Below are positions 10,342 through 23,316 of a DNA stretch of 64,000 nucleotides, piece by piece. Position 1 is the stretch's first letter. Each line of letters starts with the position of its first letter. The notes beneath the pieces were generated by a model. It worked only from the letters and a program-made list of their open reading frames with translations, had not been told where the DNA came from and ran no database searches. Position numbers and translations under genes: made by a program. Source of the DNA: Sphagnum compactum (Eukaryota > Bryophyta > Sphagnopsida > Sphagnales). Location of the stretch: NCBI GenBank assembly GCA_965153455.1, contig OZ234503.1:14575118-14639117 (forward strand), in the 5' to 3' direction.

Positions 10342-12858
10342 CTACTTGAGGGCAGCAAGTCTGTGAAGCAATACAGCCACTTCAGACTCTCGTCCGACCA
10401 AACTCACACGTGCATACTGGTTTGACACTCCAAATGCTTCACCAGCTCTTGCTAGGATCCCCAGTTTGCTCTTCAGAAAATGTTGGCAATCCTCAGCGGG
10501 CTCTTTGATGCTCTTGAGCCAAATAAATGCTGTTGAAGAAGAATATGTTCATGCCATGTAAGAATCAAAGCCACAAGAATAATATTCACAAGAAACTTTC
10601 TTAGGATTCCCTGTGGGACCATCAAGAAGAACTTGAATTTCCCCTATAATGCGAACACATGAATTAATGGTTTGAAGTTTGAACATGAAGAAAATACATT
10701 GTTTCACACCAACTAGTTGGGAAAAGGAAATTAGAATAAACCATTGAAAAAATATTGGTTCTTTGGAGATTCCCTTGGAGAGCTAAATTCCCTATGTTTT
10801 GTTCATTCAACTTTAATTCATCAGAGTTAAATTCCACTCTTTTCCCTACACTGGGGAATGCCAAAAAAGTTTCTTCTGGAAAAGTTGTTTTTGTTTTAAA
10901 ATAAAATTTTAATCGAGCCACAAGAATCTTTTCTTAATTCAGTCATGAATTTCTGAGTCAGACTCTTACTGGAGCTACTAGCTGCTAGGTCCAAGATTCA
11001 GTGCCAGCGCCACAGTCAGGGGATGAGTGTGAAGGATCTGGAAGATTCTGACCTGGGTTAGTGGTAGAGGTGGTGCCCATGAATGTGCAGTGTGCAGGTG
11101 CACTCGGATCCTGGACAGTGACGCTTTGGTTTCCAGCTAGAGCAGCGCGCACTCCCTTCCAGCGAGCTTCCATCATGGCTTTGCCGAAGTGGAAGAACTG
11201 ACGCTCCGGTATCAAATCCTGCAGCAGCAGCAGCTCCTCGTCATGGCCAGAATCCTTAGCTGCTGCTACTGCAGCAGGTTGCACTAGATGATCAGCTGCA
11301 GGTGCAGCATCCAGTGGCCCCAAGCTTTCGATCAGCTGGCTGTTGCTGTTGTAGCCTTTCATGATCGCTCGGATCAAGCCTGTAGCACGTACTTGTGCGT
11401 CCTGGGATACGCCGATGGTATTCAACTCGATGAATTGCGCCATCTTCTGGGCGATCGCAAGCTCCTTCACAATTGCCCACCTAGTGCAGATCACAATGTA
11501 ACAATTATGTTGGTGGATCATTCACGAGTTCCATGAATTAGGGTTTGATCTGCATCATCAGCCTCAAAAGGATGATATTCAAGTCTGAAGGAAATTGATC
11601 TAGTCTGAAGGAACGTCATTCCGATGATATATCCGAACATCGTGCGCATGATATTCATGATCAGGCATGTAACAACATGAGATCACGACCTTCTTACCCA
11701 ATGCGAGATCCACCATGACCTGTGCACTTGGAGAGCGTGAACAGCATGATGTCGTGGTCGGCAGCCGCGCTGATGGGTGTGAAAGTTGGCCAGTAGTAAG
11801 CCAAGTCGTGCACTAGAAATCCTGCAGCATTCAACCCTATTCCGTTGTCGACGACGACTGCTTGGCGAGGAGCGCCGCATGGGTTGTTGGGGGAAGTCAC
11901 GAGTTCGATGTACGACTCCTTGGAAGAAGACACATACTTCTTCGCGTCCCCGGCCCAGTGAAGAATTCGCGATTCGTAGTACTCGATCGCTCGAGGGTAC
12001 CACTGTACAACATGATTTTGCAGATCGGGGAAAAAAAACATTATATACCAATTCCGAAAGAGAAGATCTAGTGAAGGCTTGCTTGCAGCACCTGGCAGTT
12101 CCATAACCTCTAACTAACGAGGACGGCGATCATCACAAAAAACATGCATGCATGCAGCGCAGTAACAGGAACGTTTGTCTTATTACCGAGTAGTAGGGCG
12201 CTTCAGCCACCACTGCAGTCGAGGCGTCGATCTTCTGATGCTTAGAGAGTGCAAAAGCAGCTGCTTGGAAGAGTTGGGTGGATCCTGTGCCGACGAGGAT
12301 GTGACGATCTTCCACGACTGCATTACCAACAAGGCGATGAAGATCACGTATAGCGTCGTCAAGACCTTCGAACACGAACCATAGTCCGTTGTTGTTAGCT
12401 TTGCTCTTTACGAAGTAACTCAGCCGCTCGTTTGCGAAGGTGAGTTGCACGCAGTTTGCTTCGTGTGCGTCCCAGTAAGCTTCGAACATGGTCGGATCAC
12501 CACTGTCACAGAAAACAAACCTCAAAACACAAAAATACTCATCCAATGAACTCGATATATGATCCTCATGTCATCAGTGCATACATGAACACTTGAGATT
12601 CCAACATCGAATATCGTTCTTGTCAACTTCCAGAGATCTAATGTCGAAAACAATCGACACGTAATTTCCGCATTACAAAAGTAAGAATCACCCAATGCAG
12701 GTAGATCGAAAGGGATGGAATTGTAAAAAGTTTTATTCTTACTGGTCGCAGTTAAGCATGACGATGTTTTTCGATGCGGCGCTCGGCCACTTCTCTTCAC
12801 TCTTTCGGATCACGTCGAAGCTGCCCTTAGTCCTAAGACATGAGCTGCTAGCCGTCAT
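10342..12858 (-). CDS. TAR: TAA1/TAR-like tryptophan aminotransferase
   Basis: PLP-dependent aminotransferase of the alliinase/TAA family; TAA1/TAR enzymes convert L-tryptophan to indole-3-pyruvate, the first step of the main plant auxin route. Five exons by my reading: 12743-12858, 12187-12502, 11698-12002, 11053-11480 and 10342-10529, all GT-AG with phases closing to 450 aa. Visible landmarks are DHGDPTMFEAYW (38-49), VGTGSTQL (109-116, phosphate-binding loop), SPNNPCG (181-187), HDLAYYWP (209-216), LSKCTGHGGSRIGW (234-247; K236 is the expected Schiff-base lysine, R244 the carboxylate-binding arginine), FFHFGKAMMEARW, and the C-terminal AFIWLK...RAGEAFG...VSLVGRE. Arabidopsis TAA1 is about 391 aa; most of the excess is an Ala/Asp/Glu/Leu-rich insertion at about 291-338. 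The chosen ATG gives no signal peptide. An upstream open frame overlaps it, so the N-terminus is the weak point. An alliinase-like C-S lyase role is less likely but not excluded. Confidence 0.85.
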
Positions 12859-13500
12859 CGAGGAAAACTTGTACTACTGAACAGATCACAGCTTCTTGGA
12901 GCTTGAGCGCTTGAATCCTGATCAGCTGATGCAGTTGACGTCAACAACGAATGTGCAACGGCAGCAAAGCTTTTCTTCACCAAAGAAGATAACCACCCAT
13001 CTCCACTAAGCGTGTCCTCCACCTTCTCCCTCCAGCGAATTTTTGGCAATGGCGCTCTTGCAGGACGACGGAAGGAACTCTCAGCCAGCTTGCAGAGTCT
13101 GAAAACCACAGAACCGTGAGCTACGTGAACTTGAAGAGCTTAGAAGTCCGGAGCTTGCAACACAAGTGCAACAACACTACAAGATGAGAACTAGACTCGA
13201 TTCTTCCTCGAGCTCCACTGCCCTCTACTGCAATCGGTCTGAAGAATGAAGGACTTGCAAGTGAAAATCACGACAAGAAATTTGCCCATGTAAGTGAGGC
13301 TCCAAGCTGCAACGCCGCCGTCGTCTCCAGACTCGACAGTCGCGAGAACCCTTCTGGAGTTTCGACCGCGCGCCGCCGTCTCGCGTACCGTGAACATGGA
13401 TGGACAGAGAAGGGAGTGGAGAAATGAAAATGAAAAAACTATCAAACTTGGATGTGGATTATCATCCTTGTGAGAAAATATTCTGTCCAAATATGAACTT
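12859..13500 (-). promoter_or_regulatory. 5' region of TAR-like gene with upstream open frames
   Basis: A frame without an ATG runs open from 13,109 to 12,855 and ends in a TGA overlapping the chosen ATG (ATGA). It has a basic, Ser-rich composition. A TTTTCAG motif at its upstream edge looks like a 3' splice site. A second frame, with an ATG inside 13,191-13,490, contains a hydrophobic YMGKFLVVIFTCKSF stretch. Either could be 5' UTR, or part of an alternative N-terminus reached by splicing. Confidence 0.35.
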
Positions 13501-16500
13501 TATGGATGAGAACTTAGATATTATTTAACTATGCTGCCAATTGAAGCTTGAAAATTTTAGAAAATATTATTTTTTTAGTGAAAGAGTGACTGGAATATTT
13601 TTAAAAACAAATTCAGGTTCAGAGTATGGCATTATATAATTGATACTGTACTTAGAAGTTAGGGACTCTTTTTCTTTTCTTTTTTTTCCAATTTTGTGGT
13701 TTCAAAAAAAATTCGAATTTTCCCAAATTTTTAGCCTTTTTCTCGAATTTATACCCAAAATAACTCCAAACTAATTTGTAACCACCATGCGAAAATTCAC
13801 AACTTAGAGTGTGTGGGAAAAGATACAATTTTTTTTCTAGAAATAATTGAAAAGTATAAATTAATAATGCAGCTGATTAAGAAACCCTTGTGTTAGATTT
13901 TTTGACAATGATTATGGAACATGGGTGGCAGTTATTGTATTTTGCATTCAAGGTTATTAAACGAAATTAGATTTAGCCCTAATCAATCCTATTTTGCATT
14001 CAAGTAAACAAATGCAATTAGATTTAGCCCTAATCAGTCATAGCTGTAGCTCTCACTTTTCCGGCCTAGATTGATTGTAAAGGTGAATTCAGAATTCAAC
14101 ACCTTGTATCTACTAGGGTGTATTTAGGGATATTTTTGTATGGTGGAATCGGCCAGTTGCATGGGGGAAGGTGACAAGCTTGTTACGATGACCACTGGTG
14201 GTGTTCGGTAATGTGATGACTGGGTCCTACCCATCAGGCCTCATCCACAACTGACTCACCCCTATCCTATAAACTCTCCTTCCCCTGGACAAAGGCCACC
14301 TTTAAGGTTCAAATATCTTCAGATCAATGACCACTACGGGTAATTTAATTTACAAGTATTTTAGTACATCCTAACTACTTGCTAAGAAAATGTTTACAAT
14401 TACAATCATGTTTGAACAAGGCTAGGCTATAGACAAGGAAACCTTAAAGTGTGCCTTTAAAAGGTCCCCATAAAAAGAAATAAATAAAAATCCAAAAGCA
14501 TTTTATGGCTTTAACTTCCATACACCTAATGATAAATTTATTTCCAATTGTAATTTATGGGTACTTAAGTTGGGCCGTGCAAGGGCTTTGGAGTGTCACA
14601 TTCTTGAAACATCCCAAGTCTATAGCTATGGCCATGAGGTGACATGAAATCAAAACATGTCCTTTAATTGTGTAAAGTGGTTGTGATCAGACTTATTACT
14701 ATAAAGTACACATTAAATACTACTTTAATCAATTTCTCATTTAAAGGCCCAAGGCTGATTATTGTGAGAGCTAACTTTACTTTACAACCCTGAAGAATGT
14801 GATGGTAGATACTAAATACCTACTAATTAATTAATTAGTGTTGAGCAGCTGTCTTTACTTTTGAGAAGAACCTCTTATTCTTGTTCCAAAAGGAAACTAA
14901 AACGGTTCCGATTCTGCTTCTGGTTTCACACATAAATGGGATCTGGATTCTAGTTTTGGGTTTAATTCTTCAAAACAAATTCAATTCTGATTCCGGTTCT
15001 AATAATTAGATTCGATTATTTTTTTAATTTATTTTGAATAACCTGGATCAGAACCAGTGGATAACTGCTGGTTAACCTCTGATTAGCCCCTGGTCTTGGT
15101 CCTTTGTTTTTTTCCAAAATTTTGGTTTCAGTTCAGGTTTTGTTGGTTCCAGTTCCACACATAAATGGAACCTGGAACCTCTTAGTTCTAGGTCTTTAAA
15201 GGTTCTGGATCAGATTCTAGTTCGATTGTTCCTAATTAAAAGCAGAATCAATGATTCCAACCCCCCAAACTGGTACTCACCCAACATTGATACATACCAA
15301 TGTTAAATAGGACTAAGTTTTGGGCCTGGGTTCAGGCTAAATCTAGGTGCAAGTTCAAGTACCCAGCCCAGCAGGTCTAGGTGGGGGAAAACTTGGCTCC
15401 AAGCTCAACTTGGGAAAACAAAAAGGTGGCTAGATCTGGTACAAGACTCGGCCCAACAGGACTTATGCCCAAGGCCAAATCCCGTTCGCCCTAGCTAAGC
15501 ACGGTCGTTAGCTCAGTTGCAAATCCAACAACTCCTCTTTAAAAACCCAGAGACCCACCTCAACACTAATAATTGACCTTTGTATATTGATGATTTGCTT
15601 ACATAAAGGTCAATTAGTACATGATTTAACCTCCTGATAAATGTGGCAACTACTAGCTTGATCATTTGATCACATAAAGGGTGATTAGTACAAGAGTTAA
15701 TTCACTTCATTGGATAGAATGTGACAAATATCGCAATTACTAGCTTATCATTTGCTCACATAAAGGTTGGTTAGTACAAGAGTTAACCTCATTGGAGACA
15801 AGGTTTGTTTTTCACTTTGGGATGGAACACTAGTGGCGATCATCCCCAAAATGATTTAGCATTAGTGGAGACAACTTATTGGACAATTCCAAAACAGTAA
15901 TAAATCTGGCAGAAAAAACCTGAAATTGGCATGTGTTGAAATTCAAGCCTCTAGTTCAACTTGGCTTGGGCTCATTGCTACAAAATATAGTATCATACTA
16001 TTTGATTGACAATGGAGTTATGTGCCTATTGTGGGCCATGGCAAGTATACTACATATTTCATAGTAAGTATCGCTTCAAAATGAAGAAATGAATTCTTGA
16101 AAAAGCAAGGGTTTAGGGTTGGTCCTGAGATTTGATTGGCCTTGTCAAAACAGTGTTAGAAACTTGGTGGTAGGTTGAGGCCTATAAAATAGTAAACAGC
16201 ATCGAATGCAAGATGCCTATAACTTCAATATTGCATGGGCAGAATCCTTCTTTTTTTTCAATCTTTTGCAAATAGATTAAATTGAACATGACATAGACAT
16301 GTATGCCATGGACACTTTAAAAAACCCCCACAATTTTGGTTTTCTTTTCCAAGAAAATGTCACATAACTCTAGATGCATTACAACTCAACACATTTTGGG
16401 TAGCCTTGGAGTTGATGTTGTGTTAATTAGTAACAACGTGAAGCAAAAACTTTGAAGATGATTAAGGGTCTTTAGGATGGAAAGCCTCTCCACTGAATGT

Positions 16501-18703
16501 CTTCTAGGTGGCACAGTACTGTGCTATTTCAAACGTGGGTTTTACACTGGTTTTAGTTGATACCTACCATCCCAATCCACCTTGGTTTAACCACAAGCTT
16601 TGTCATGTGCAATAAAATCCATGAAACCAAATACCATAAGCATTTAGGTTTTTTTGTTGAGGGAAATGGTACATATTTGGTTGATTTGATATTAAAACAT
16701 CTACTAAACCTCGCCATCCAATTAATATGATTTTCAGTAGCATCATAAGATATTTCATAAAATGATGCCAAGTAGCTAGGACCAATAACTACCAATAAAT
16801 CACTTGTAACAAACAAAATTAAATTGAAGTCGTTTGTAACTTAGTCATCGAAAGTTATATGGCTATTTTTGAAGGCTTCTAATCCCTCCTTAACCCTTAA
16901 AAAGCCAATCCCTCTTTTCACACATTTTCCCTCTGTTGAAAGCCTTAGTTAGAAATTTGGTCCAATCACACTCTTCCGTGAACTCCTTTAATTGTTGGAC
17001 TTAAAGTTTACACATTCAAAAAAATTTGACGAAAGTTTTAGTCAAAATCCTGTAACAGATGATAAGATAGCAAAGCTAGGATGAGCTCATACAGGTGGTG
17101 GGGAAGGTTAGATTTGAATCTTCATCTAATACAAGAACAAGATTTTTTTTTATGTGACAATAATTCATACATCCTAAGATGGAACGCACAATAAACCATT
17201 GATAAAACTTGTGACTGTTCAAGATAAGAATGAAACTTTGCAATTTTTGGAATGCAAAAGTGAAGATCCTTGAATAGGGGCAACATCTTCAAAGGGATTC
17301 TAGTGCTGAAACTCCTGGGTCAACTCATAAATGGACTTCCAAAGTTCAACCCCTGCTACCCCACCTCCGCTTCCCACCAAACTCCTGGGTCATCACACAA
17401 ATGAAAAGCTATCCCATACTGCCCTCCTATGATTCACAACACCCTCCCCTCCCAAGGGAGCGCAACTAGATTCAGCTAGAGTACCAATGCATGCAATTAT
17501 TTGATTAAAGCATCACCAAAGACCATTTGAAAACTCCTTGTCAGCATGCAAATATTTGATCAAAACCTCACCAAAATCCATGTGAAAATTCCCACACAAA
17601 AATATTTAAATTCCTATCTCACATCCATTTGAAAATCCAGAACAGGCCTTTCCTTGCCTTTTCAGGCACTCAGGGATTATTAACAAGAAGAAATATTATC
17701 AGAAAACAATATTTTTGCCCTCATTAATAAGACAACATCTAAAAGTAAACATGGCCTTAAAGGTGAAGAAACACCCTATTATGTCTAGTTGGAAAAACTA
17801 AACAAGATTCACTTTCTTCATTTGGAGGACACATTCTATTGTCAATTATTCCTACTATTAAAAAGCATCATATGTTAGTGTGTTCACAATTTTTTGTAAG
17901 TCTTATTATTAAAACCTGTTATATTTTTGTTAAACTTCACAAAATCATTAGTCCAATAAGATTTGCTCATACAACTAGTTTTAAGAGAAGCATGGTTGGT
18001 CCCTAGACCTAACTGTTTTATTAAAGAACAAGCACACAAAATAAACTCAATTAAATTTAAGAAATTTCATCACTTTTCTCATCAGAGTCAGAAATTACCA
18101 TAGAAAATTATGAATTCAGAGCTATAGCATCCAATTAAGTTTCCATTGTTTCCACTCCACTTATAATGTTCAATGTAACAAGCAAACTTCTCAAGAAGAA
18201 TGAATGCAAATAAGGGGCTCATTTATCCCCTTTTTCCATTTCCTTAAAGATTCATCTGCAGTTCAGTTAAGGAAATTTCACACCCACCAGCACAGTGTTT
18301 TCACATTCTGTCTGTTACATACTCTACATACTCTACACAAACATTATCCTGCCAACCAGCTCCCATGTCCCACCACTGCCCCCCAAGTCTCTCACCCCAC
18401 TTGCCATTTTCCCACACATTCTGTGCTCATGCTCCAAGATGCATTACAGTTGGAAGTGTTCAGCTATCTTTCAGCATTACACTTCTTCATGTAAGTCATG
18501 AAAAAAATGCTGTCATATCTACAAAAATTTGATAGTGGTAAGGGAGCAATGTTCCAAAGAAAAACATAGTACAGCACATGTATGGTGCGACAGCCACAAA
18601 CTTGGGCATTCCTTGGAAATCAATGGAAAATAAGCTCTTACCTCCTATTGTGGTGTACATGCTTCAAGGTAAGAGGATAGAAAAATCCAGAACATGTTTG
18701 ACT
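13501..18703. other. Long intergenic stretch with degenerate repeats
   Basis: No intact gene. Between 14,895 and 15,260 are GGTTCC/GGTTCT-rich blocks with CACACATAAATGG repeated at about 14,927 and 15,155 and loosely inverted ends (GGTTCCGATTCTGC / GCAGAATC...GGAATC), like an old MITE. At 15,597, 15,669 and 15,753 the phrase CACATAAAGG..(A/G)TTAGTACA recurs as a three-copy imperfect tandem. An 87-codon minus-strand frame at 16,553-16,816 has no recognisable family. Confidence 0.5.
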
Positions 18704-20677
18704 CTATTCATTGCCATACTTGAGTGAGTTGACATCAAACCCGGGCATGTCAAATGACGAGGCAAACTTCTCCACATCAACTTTCAGGTCAGCAATGTCC
18801 TTGTTATTCTCCACTCCTTTGTTGAAGTCTTTTAGCAGCTTTCCATGCTCCTTTTGAATCTTCAAGGTGATTTTCACCGCACGATCCAAGAATTCAGCAA
18901 TTTGCACAAAATCCTTCTCCTTCAAACCTCTTGATGTCATTGCTGGGGTACCTGTACAACAACGAAGCCATGCAAACAGAAACCCATTTGAAAAAACCTA
19001 TTTCTTGGCGACCAAAACAGTAGTGGAGGTCTTGATTCAGCCACAAGCTAACCAGTAGTGAGAATCAAGAACCAAGAGGTAGCAAAGCAGCTTACCAACA
19101 CGAACACCTCCTGGGGAAAGTGCACTGCTGTCTCCAAACACCGCATTTTTGTTCAAGGTAATATGGGCAAGCTCACAAACTTTCTCCACCTTGTTGCCTG
19201 CAATTCATTCAAGAAACAATTAGCTTTCTCCCATTTGAACAAACATAGCTACATGAAAACAGAAAAAAATGGTCCACTTAGCAGCATGTCACTACTAGCA
19301 AACATGATGAATGCCCCTGTATCCAGGGGTTGGTTCAACAGGGAAATATACTCAGTTCAGGGAGAGCCCAAGAATTTGTACAAAAAATCATACCAGTGAG
19401 ACCAAGGGGACGCAAATCCCAGAGAACAAGATGGTTCTCTGTACCATCAGTGACAAGCTTATATCCCTTCTCCATCAATGCATCTCCAATAGCCACAGCA
19501 TTGGCCTTCACTTGCTTGGCATAAGCTTTGAACTCAGGAGTGTTCACTTGCTTCAAGGCCACAGCCAATGCAGCAATTTGGTGATTGTGAGGACCACCTT
19601 GCAGGGATGGGAACACAGCAAAGTTGATCTTGTCCTCGTAGTCATACACAGCTCCCTCAGCTTGTCCCTTCTTTGCTGGCTTCAGTCCCCTCCTGTAGAA
19701 GATCATACCAGCTCTTGGACCCCTCAAACTCTTGTGGGTCGTGGTTGTAACCACATCACAGTACTCAAATGGCTGGTTGGCTTCCTGCAAGCAAAATATT
19801 CATGGTATCTGAGGAAAAAAAAACAAAAAGATCACAAGCCAAAAGAAAAACCAACAAGATCCCAAGCTTCCTTCCTACACAGGTCAGAGAAATTCAGACA
19901 GACAGACCCACTGTGAATGTGAAACTCCATGGCAGAACCGCAGAAACTCCATACGGTGAGTGAGTGATCAAACCCTACCTGTGCAGCAACAAGACCACTG
20001 ATGTGTGCCATGTCGCACATGAGCATGGATCCGCACTTGTCAGCAATGGCCCTCATTCTAGCAAAGTCCCAATCTCTGGGATAAGCACTTCCACCGGAGA
20101 TGATGAGTTTGGGACGAAAGTCCAAAGCCTTCTCTTCAAGCTTGTCGTAGTCGATGAACCCAGTCTTGTAGTCCACCTTATAGGGCAAGCTCTCGAAGAA
20201 GATAGAAGTGGCAGAGATTTTCTTGCCGCCGGAAGTGTAGTAGCCATGGGTAAGATGACCACCTGACGGAAGATCCAAACCCATGATGCGATCATGAGGT
20301 TGCAACAGAGCAGTATAAGCTGCAAAGTTGGCCGGAGATCCAGAATACGGCTGTACATTCACACCCCATTTCGTAGAATCGAGATGGAAAGCCTTGAGCG
20401 CTCTCTCCTTGCACACATTCTCAATTTGATCGATGAACTCGTTCCCGCCGTAGTAACGAGCACCGGGCAGACCCTCCGAGTACTTGTTCGTGAGCGCACT
20501 TCCCAACGCTTCGATCACCGCCTGCGACGTAAAATTCTCCGACGCGATCAGCTCTATTCCTCTACATTGCCGCACTTTCTCCCTCTCTATCAGATTGAAA
20601 ATCTCCTCGTCTACCACTTCCAGAGCTTGGTTTCCCCATGACTTCACGGAAGCGGAATCAACCACAGCTTCCCCCAT
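18704..20677 (-). CDS. SHM4: Serine hydroxymethyltransferase, cytosolic type
   Basis: PLP enzyme that converts serine plus tetrahydrofolate to glycine plus 5,10-methylene-THF. Exons 19979-20677, 19394-19784, 19096-19197 and 18704-18951 join in phase to 479 aa, close to the usual ~471 aa of plant cytosolic isoforms. Landmarks are [70 protein letters not shown] (end of exon 1), [16 protein letters not shown] with the PLP lysine at K251, [61 protein letters not shown] and a [10 protein letters not shown] tail. No transit peptide, and sequence features match SHM4/SHM5-type cytosolic enzymes rather than the mitochondrial form at 33.5-38.7 kb. All introns are GT-AG and the reading frame is intact. 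Confidence 0.95.
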
Positions 20678-21968
20678 CGATCAAAATTCAATCTCAAAGA
20701 TTTCCGTGCTCGAAACCACTTCCCGCACGTTTGTGCAATCTCTCGCAAGCTCGGAAGCCAAGCAAAACAAAACAGAACCCACCAACCAACAAAACAGAGA
20801 TCGAGGCCCGAGAGAATCTCTGCGAGGAAATACACCAGCGAAGAAGACGACAACGGTTTAGGGTTTGGCTATCTAATGGGCCCTATAGCCGCTCGACCAT
20901 CGTCCATTTACAGCCACTTCATTTGGAAATTGGAGATTTAGAAAATAACTGGATATGGAAACAGCTAACGACTGGATACAGAAATTTATGAATAAATTCT
21001 ATTTAGAAAAACCGTTTGGAAAGTTTAACTCCTCGACTTTTTTTGTTTTAGTTAAAGATTTTTTTTGGGGACACAAGTAAATTACAATAGAGTTCTCCAT
21101 AATTTACCAGTGTTGGCACGTTCAGGTAATTTTCAGGTTGAGGTTGGTTCTAGGTAAGGTTTTGAGGTATTTGAGTTATCTGTAAAGTAACCCTGTCTTC
21201 ACCGTGTCCTTGGGCCTCCTTTCACCCCCTATCCCCTCTTTCAATGGTATCCATAAAGTAAAGGCATATTATTAAATCTCAGTATGAAATGCTGAAACTC
21301 AGCACTTAATGCACAAGGTTCGAGACTAATTATAGTAGTTGTACAGTTAGGAGCAGTGAAGATCTATGTAGCAGCAGTGGAGGAGCTCAGGAAAAAGAAA
21401 AGACGGGATGAAACTCAGTTCACCACCAAAATTGATGGTTTTCTGAGTTTCATCCCCCATTGAATGCTAATGTACTTTTTTCCAGGTTTTCGTCGAATCT
21501 CACCTTGTGTATGACCAAACTCAGGGTTCTGGTGCTGTGTTTTTCTTGCTTTACGGAGACCTCTATTGGGAATCGGGATCAAAGGTTCAGACAATTAAGA
21601 AAATCGGAATTTAATCCGAACCTTGACGTTGTTTCTTTTGAAAATCGAAATTAAAACTTGATTGGGGCTATTGTCTTTGTAAAACAGGTTCAGGTTCTTT
21701 GAAGGTATTGGCATCAAGGCCTTTTAAAAGTGCATCCCACTCTGTCAAAGAAACAAGTTGCCCCCTTTTGCAATGGGTAAAAAATAATGGGTTTGATGTC
21801 TTTTGTTTCATTGGCTATGGGGATTTCATTTATTTGATTGCATATTTCCTCAGTTTTTTCCTGCATTAATACAAACTTTCAGGAGTGTGAATACATTTTT
21901 TGTAGGTTATTATTCATTTTTTGGTGCAACGTACATAGAACAATAACTTGAACCAGGCTTCAAATCCA
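20678..21968. other. Upstream region of cytosolic SHMT
   Basis: Presumably contains the 5' UTR and promoter of the SHMT gene in its first few hundred bases. Plus-strand open frames here are shadows or unsupported. No other gene seen. Confidence 0.5.
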
Positions 21969-21983
21969 GGCTTCAAATTATTT
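21969..21983. repeat. Left target-site duplication of the LINE insertion
   Basis: GGCTTCAAATTATTT, identical to 23,317-23,331. The two copies directly bracket the GC-rich insertion. Confidence 0.85.
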
Positions 21984-23316
21984 TGGCACCCCGATCTTAG
22001 ATGTAGGTTGACTAATCGTCGTTGGTGTCTACGAAGTCAGTGTTCAGCCGGCGCACTCGCAGGTAATCAGCTGCTCCCCAACGTCTCGCTGGAGCGCGAC
22101 AGAAAGGCGCTGATTGATTTGGTAGATGGTTTGTCCTCGGTGTCGGTTGTGTTTGTCAGCGTGACGGATGGCGATCTTGCGGATCATGATGCGCGTCTCG
22201 GGGGCGAAGTCGTCGAACGTCTCTCACGCCATGGCGATCAAGCGCAGGCCATTGCGGCGACACTTCTCGTCGTCGTCCGAGTGCTTCTTGGCGGCAACGC
22301 CTTGGCAGCGACCAGACTCTTTCCCGCCGCACGATCGATGAAGGTGGGCTGCAGTGGGTGTGTAATCACAGAGTCCAGGCAGGCGTCCTGACCGGCGCAG
22401 AACATCGGGAGTAGGACGTCAGCGGGACGATCCTTGCGGCCGGCGATTAGGCCGGTCTTCTCGAGGCGGGACTTGAGACCCGCTTCATTGGCGATGATGT
22501 TCTGCACATACGGCATGTGGTCGTGGCGGCGAATGGTGTGCGGCCCGTGCCTGCAGGTCACAGCGTGGTCACTGTACGGGTCCATCACGTGCAGACGGCA
22601 CTTCGGGTAGCGGACGGCTGGGCATGTCTTCAAGCCCAACCGGAACTGGACGACACGTTGGAAGTGGCGCGGTGGCAGGGTGAGGCCAAGATAGGGCAAC
22701 AGCAGGGCGGTGAGGTACCCCGATGCCCAGCCAGCGCGCAAGGACTGGAGGCGCCCCTTGTTGCGCACGTTGCTGTCGGCGAACAAGCGCTCGTACTTAG
22801 CCTCGTTCATCAGGTGCACGATCTTGGACTGGATGCCGGCGCCCGTCGCCTCGGGGTTGAACTGGAGGATCTTGTTCAAGGCGGCGAGGTTGCCCGGGTT
22901 GACACGTTGACGTAGGCGCTCAAAGTCGGTGCTCAGGTCGTCGTTCGGGTCCGCGTTGACGTCGTTGCGGCCGAGCAATTTGTTGACCAAGCCGGCGGTG
23001 CTCAGGCGCGAGCTGACGTAGGCGGCATCGGGTGGTCCTCGACAATGCCAATGGCTAACCCGGCTTTGCCGATCGGCAGGTGGGCTTGCTTCCATGCGAG
23101 CGGGTCGTCGATTTGGACGGAGAGTATGACCTCGATTGCCATCTGCCAGTTCTGGTCGACGGTTTGCAGCTCGTTACGGATACAGTCGCGACGCACGGTG
23201 CGAAGCAGATGGTTGATCTTGAACAAGTTAACGCTGCCACGCAGGATGATCATCTCAGTCTGCGAGTCGTTGATGTACGAAATGCGATCGAGGATCGACT
23301 GAATGTTGTCGATCTT
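21984..23316 (-). mobile_element. GC-rich 5'-truncated LINE insertion
   Basis: A 1,333-bp block that is strikingly GC- and CpG-rich against AT-rich surroundings, bracketed by perfect 15-bp direct repeats. Its minus strand encodes only the C-terminal part of a reverse-transcriptase polyprotein, so it is a 5'-truncated retroinsertion. No poly(A) tail is visible at the 3' end (21,984); the target's own AAAT abuts it. Confidence 0.85.
22044..23316 (-). pseudogene. LINE polyprotein C-terminus (post-RT, Cys/His and nuclease-like)
   Basis: Open from the insertion's 5' edge (KIDNIQSILDRISYINDSQ...) with INHLLRTV and WKQAHLPIGKAGLAI, the usual region just after the RT fingers-palm. The frame shifts near 23,030 and again near 22,305, and a TGA replaces the expected Trp in RLIAMA*ETF. 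Landmarks are CRLHVMDPYSDHAVTCRHG, IRRHD, RPADVLLPMFCAGQDACLD and a conserved tail HRGQTIYQINQRLSVALQ. The C-X-C...H...C plus RPADV..LD arrangement fits the restriction-like-endonuclease C-terminus of some non-LTR retrotransposons; that family assignment is inference. Two frameshifts and one stop show it is dead. Confidence 0.75.

Noticed and set aside
11683-12106. Several frames of 100-130 codons overlapping the aminotransferase
   Set aside because: Shadows of TAR-like exon 3 in other frames and on the other strand.
20294-20991. Plus-strand frames over the SHMT first exon
   Set aside because: Antisense shadows of the cytosolic SHMT coding exon and its upstream flank.
22517-22915. 132-codon plus-strand frame in the GC-rich block
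   Set aside because: Antisense shadow of the LINE polyprotein; high GC lowers stop frequency.
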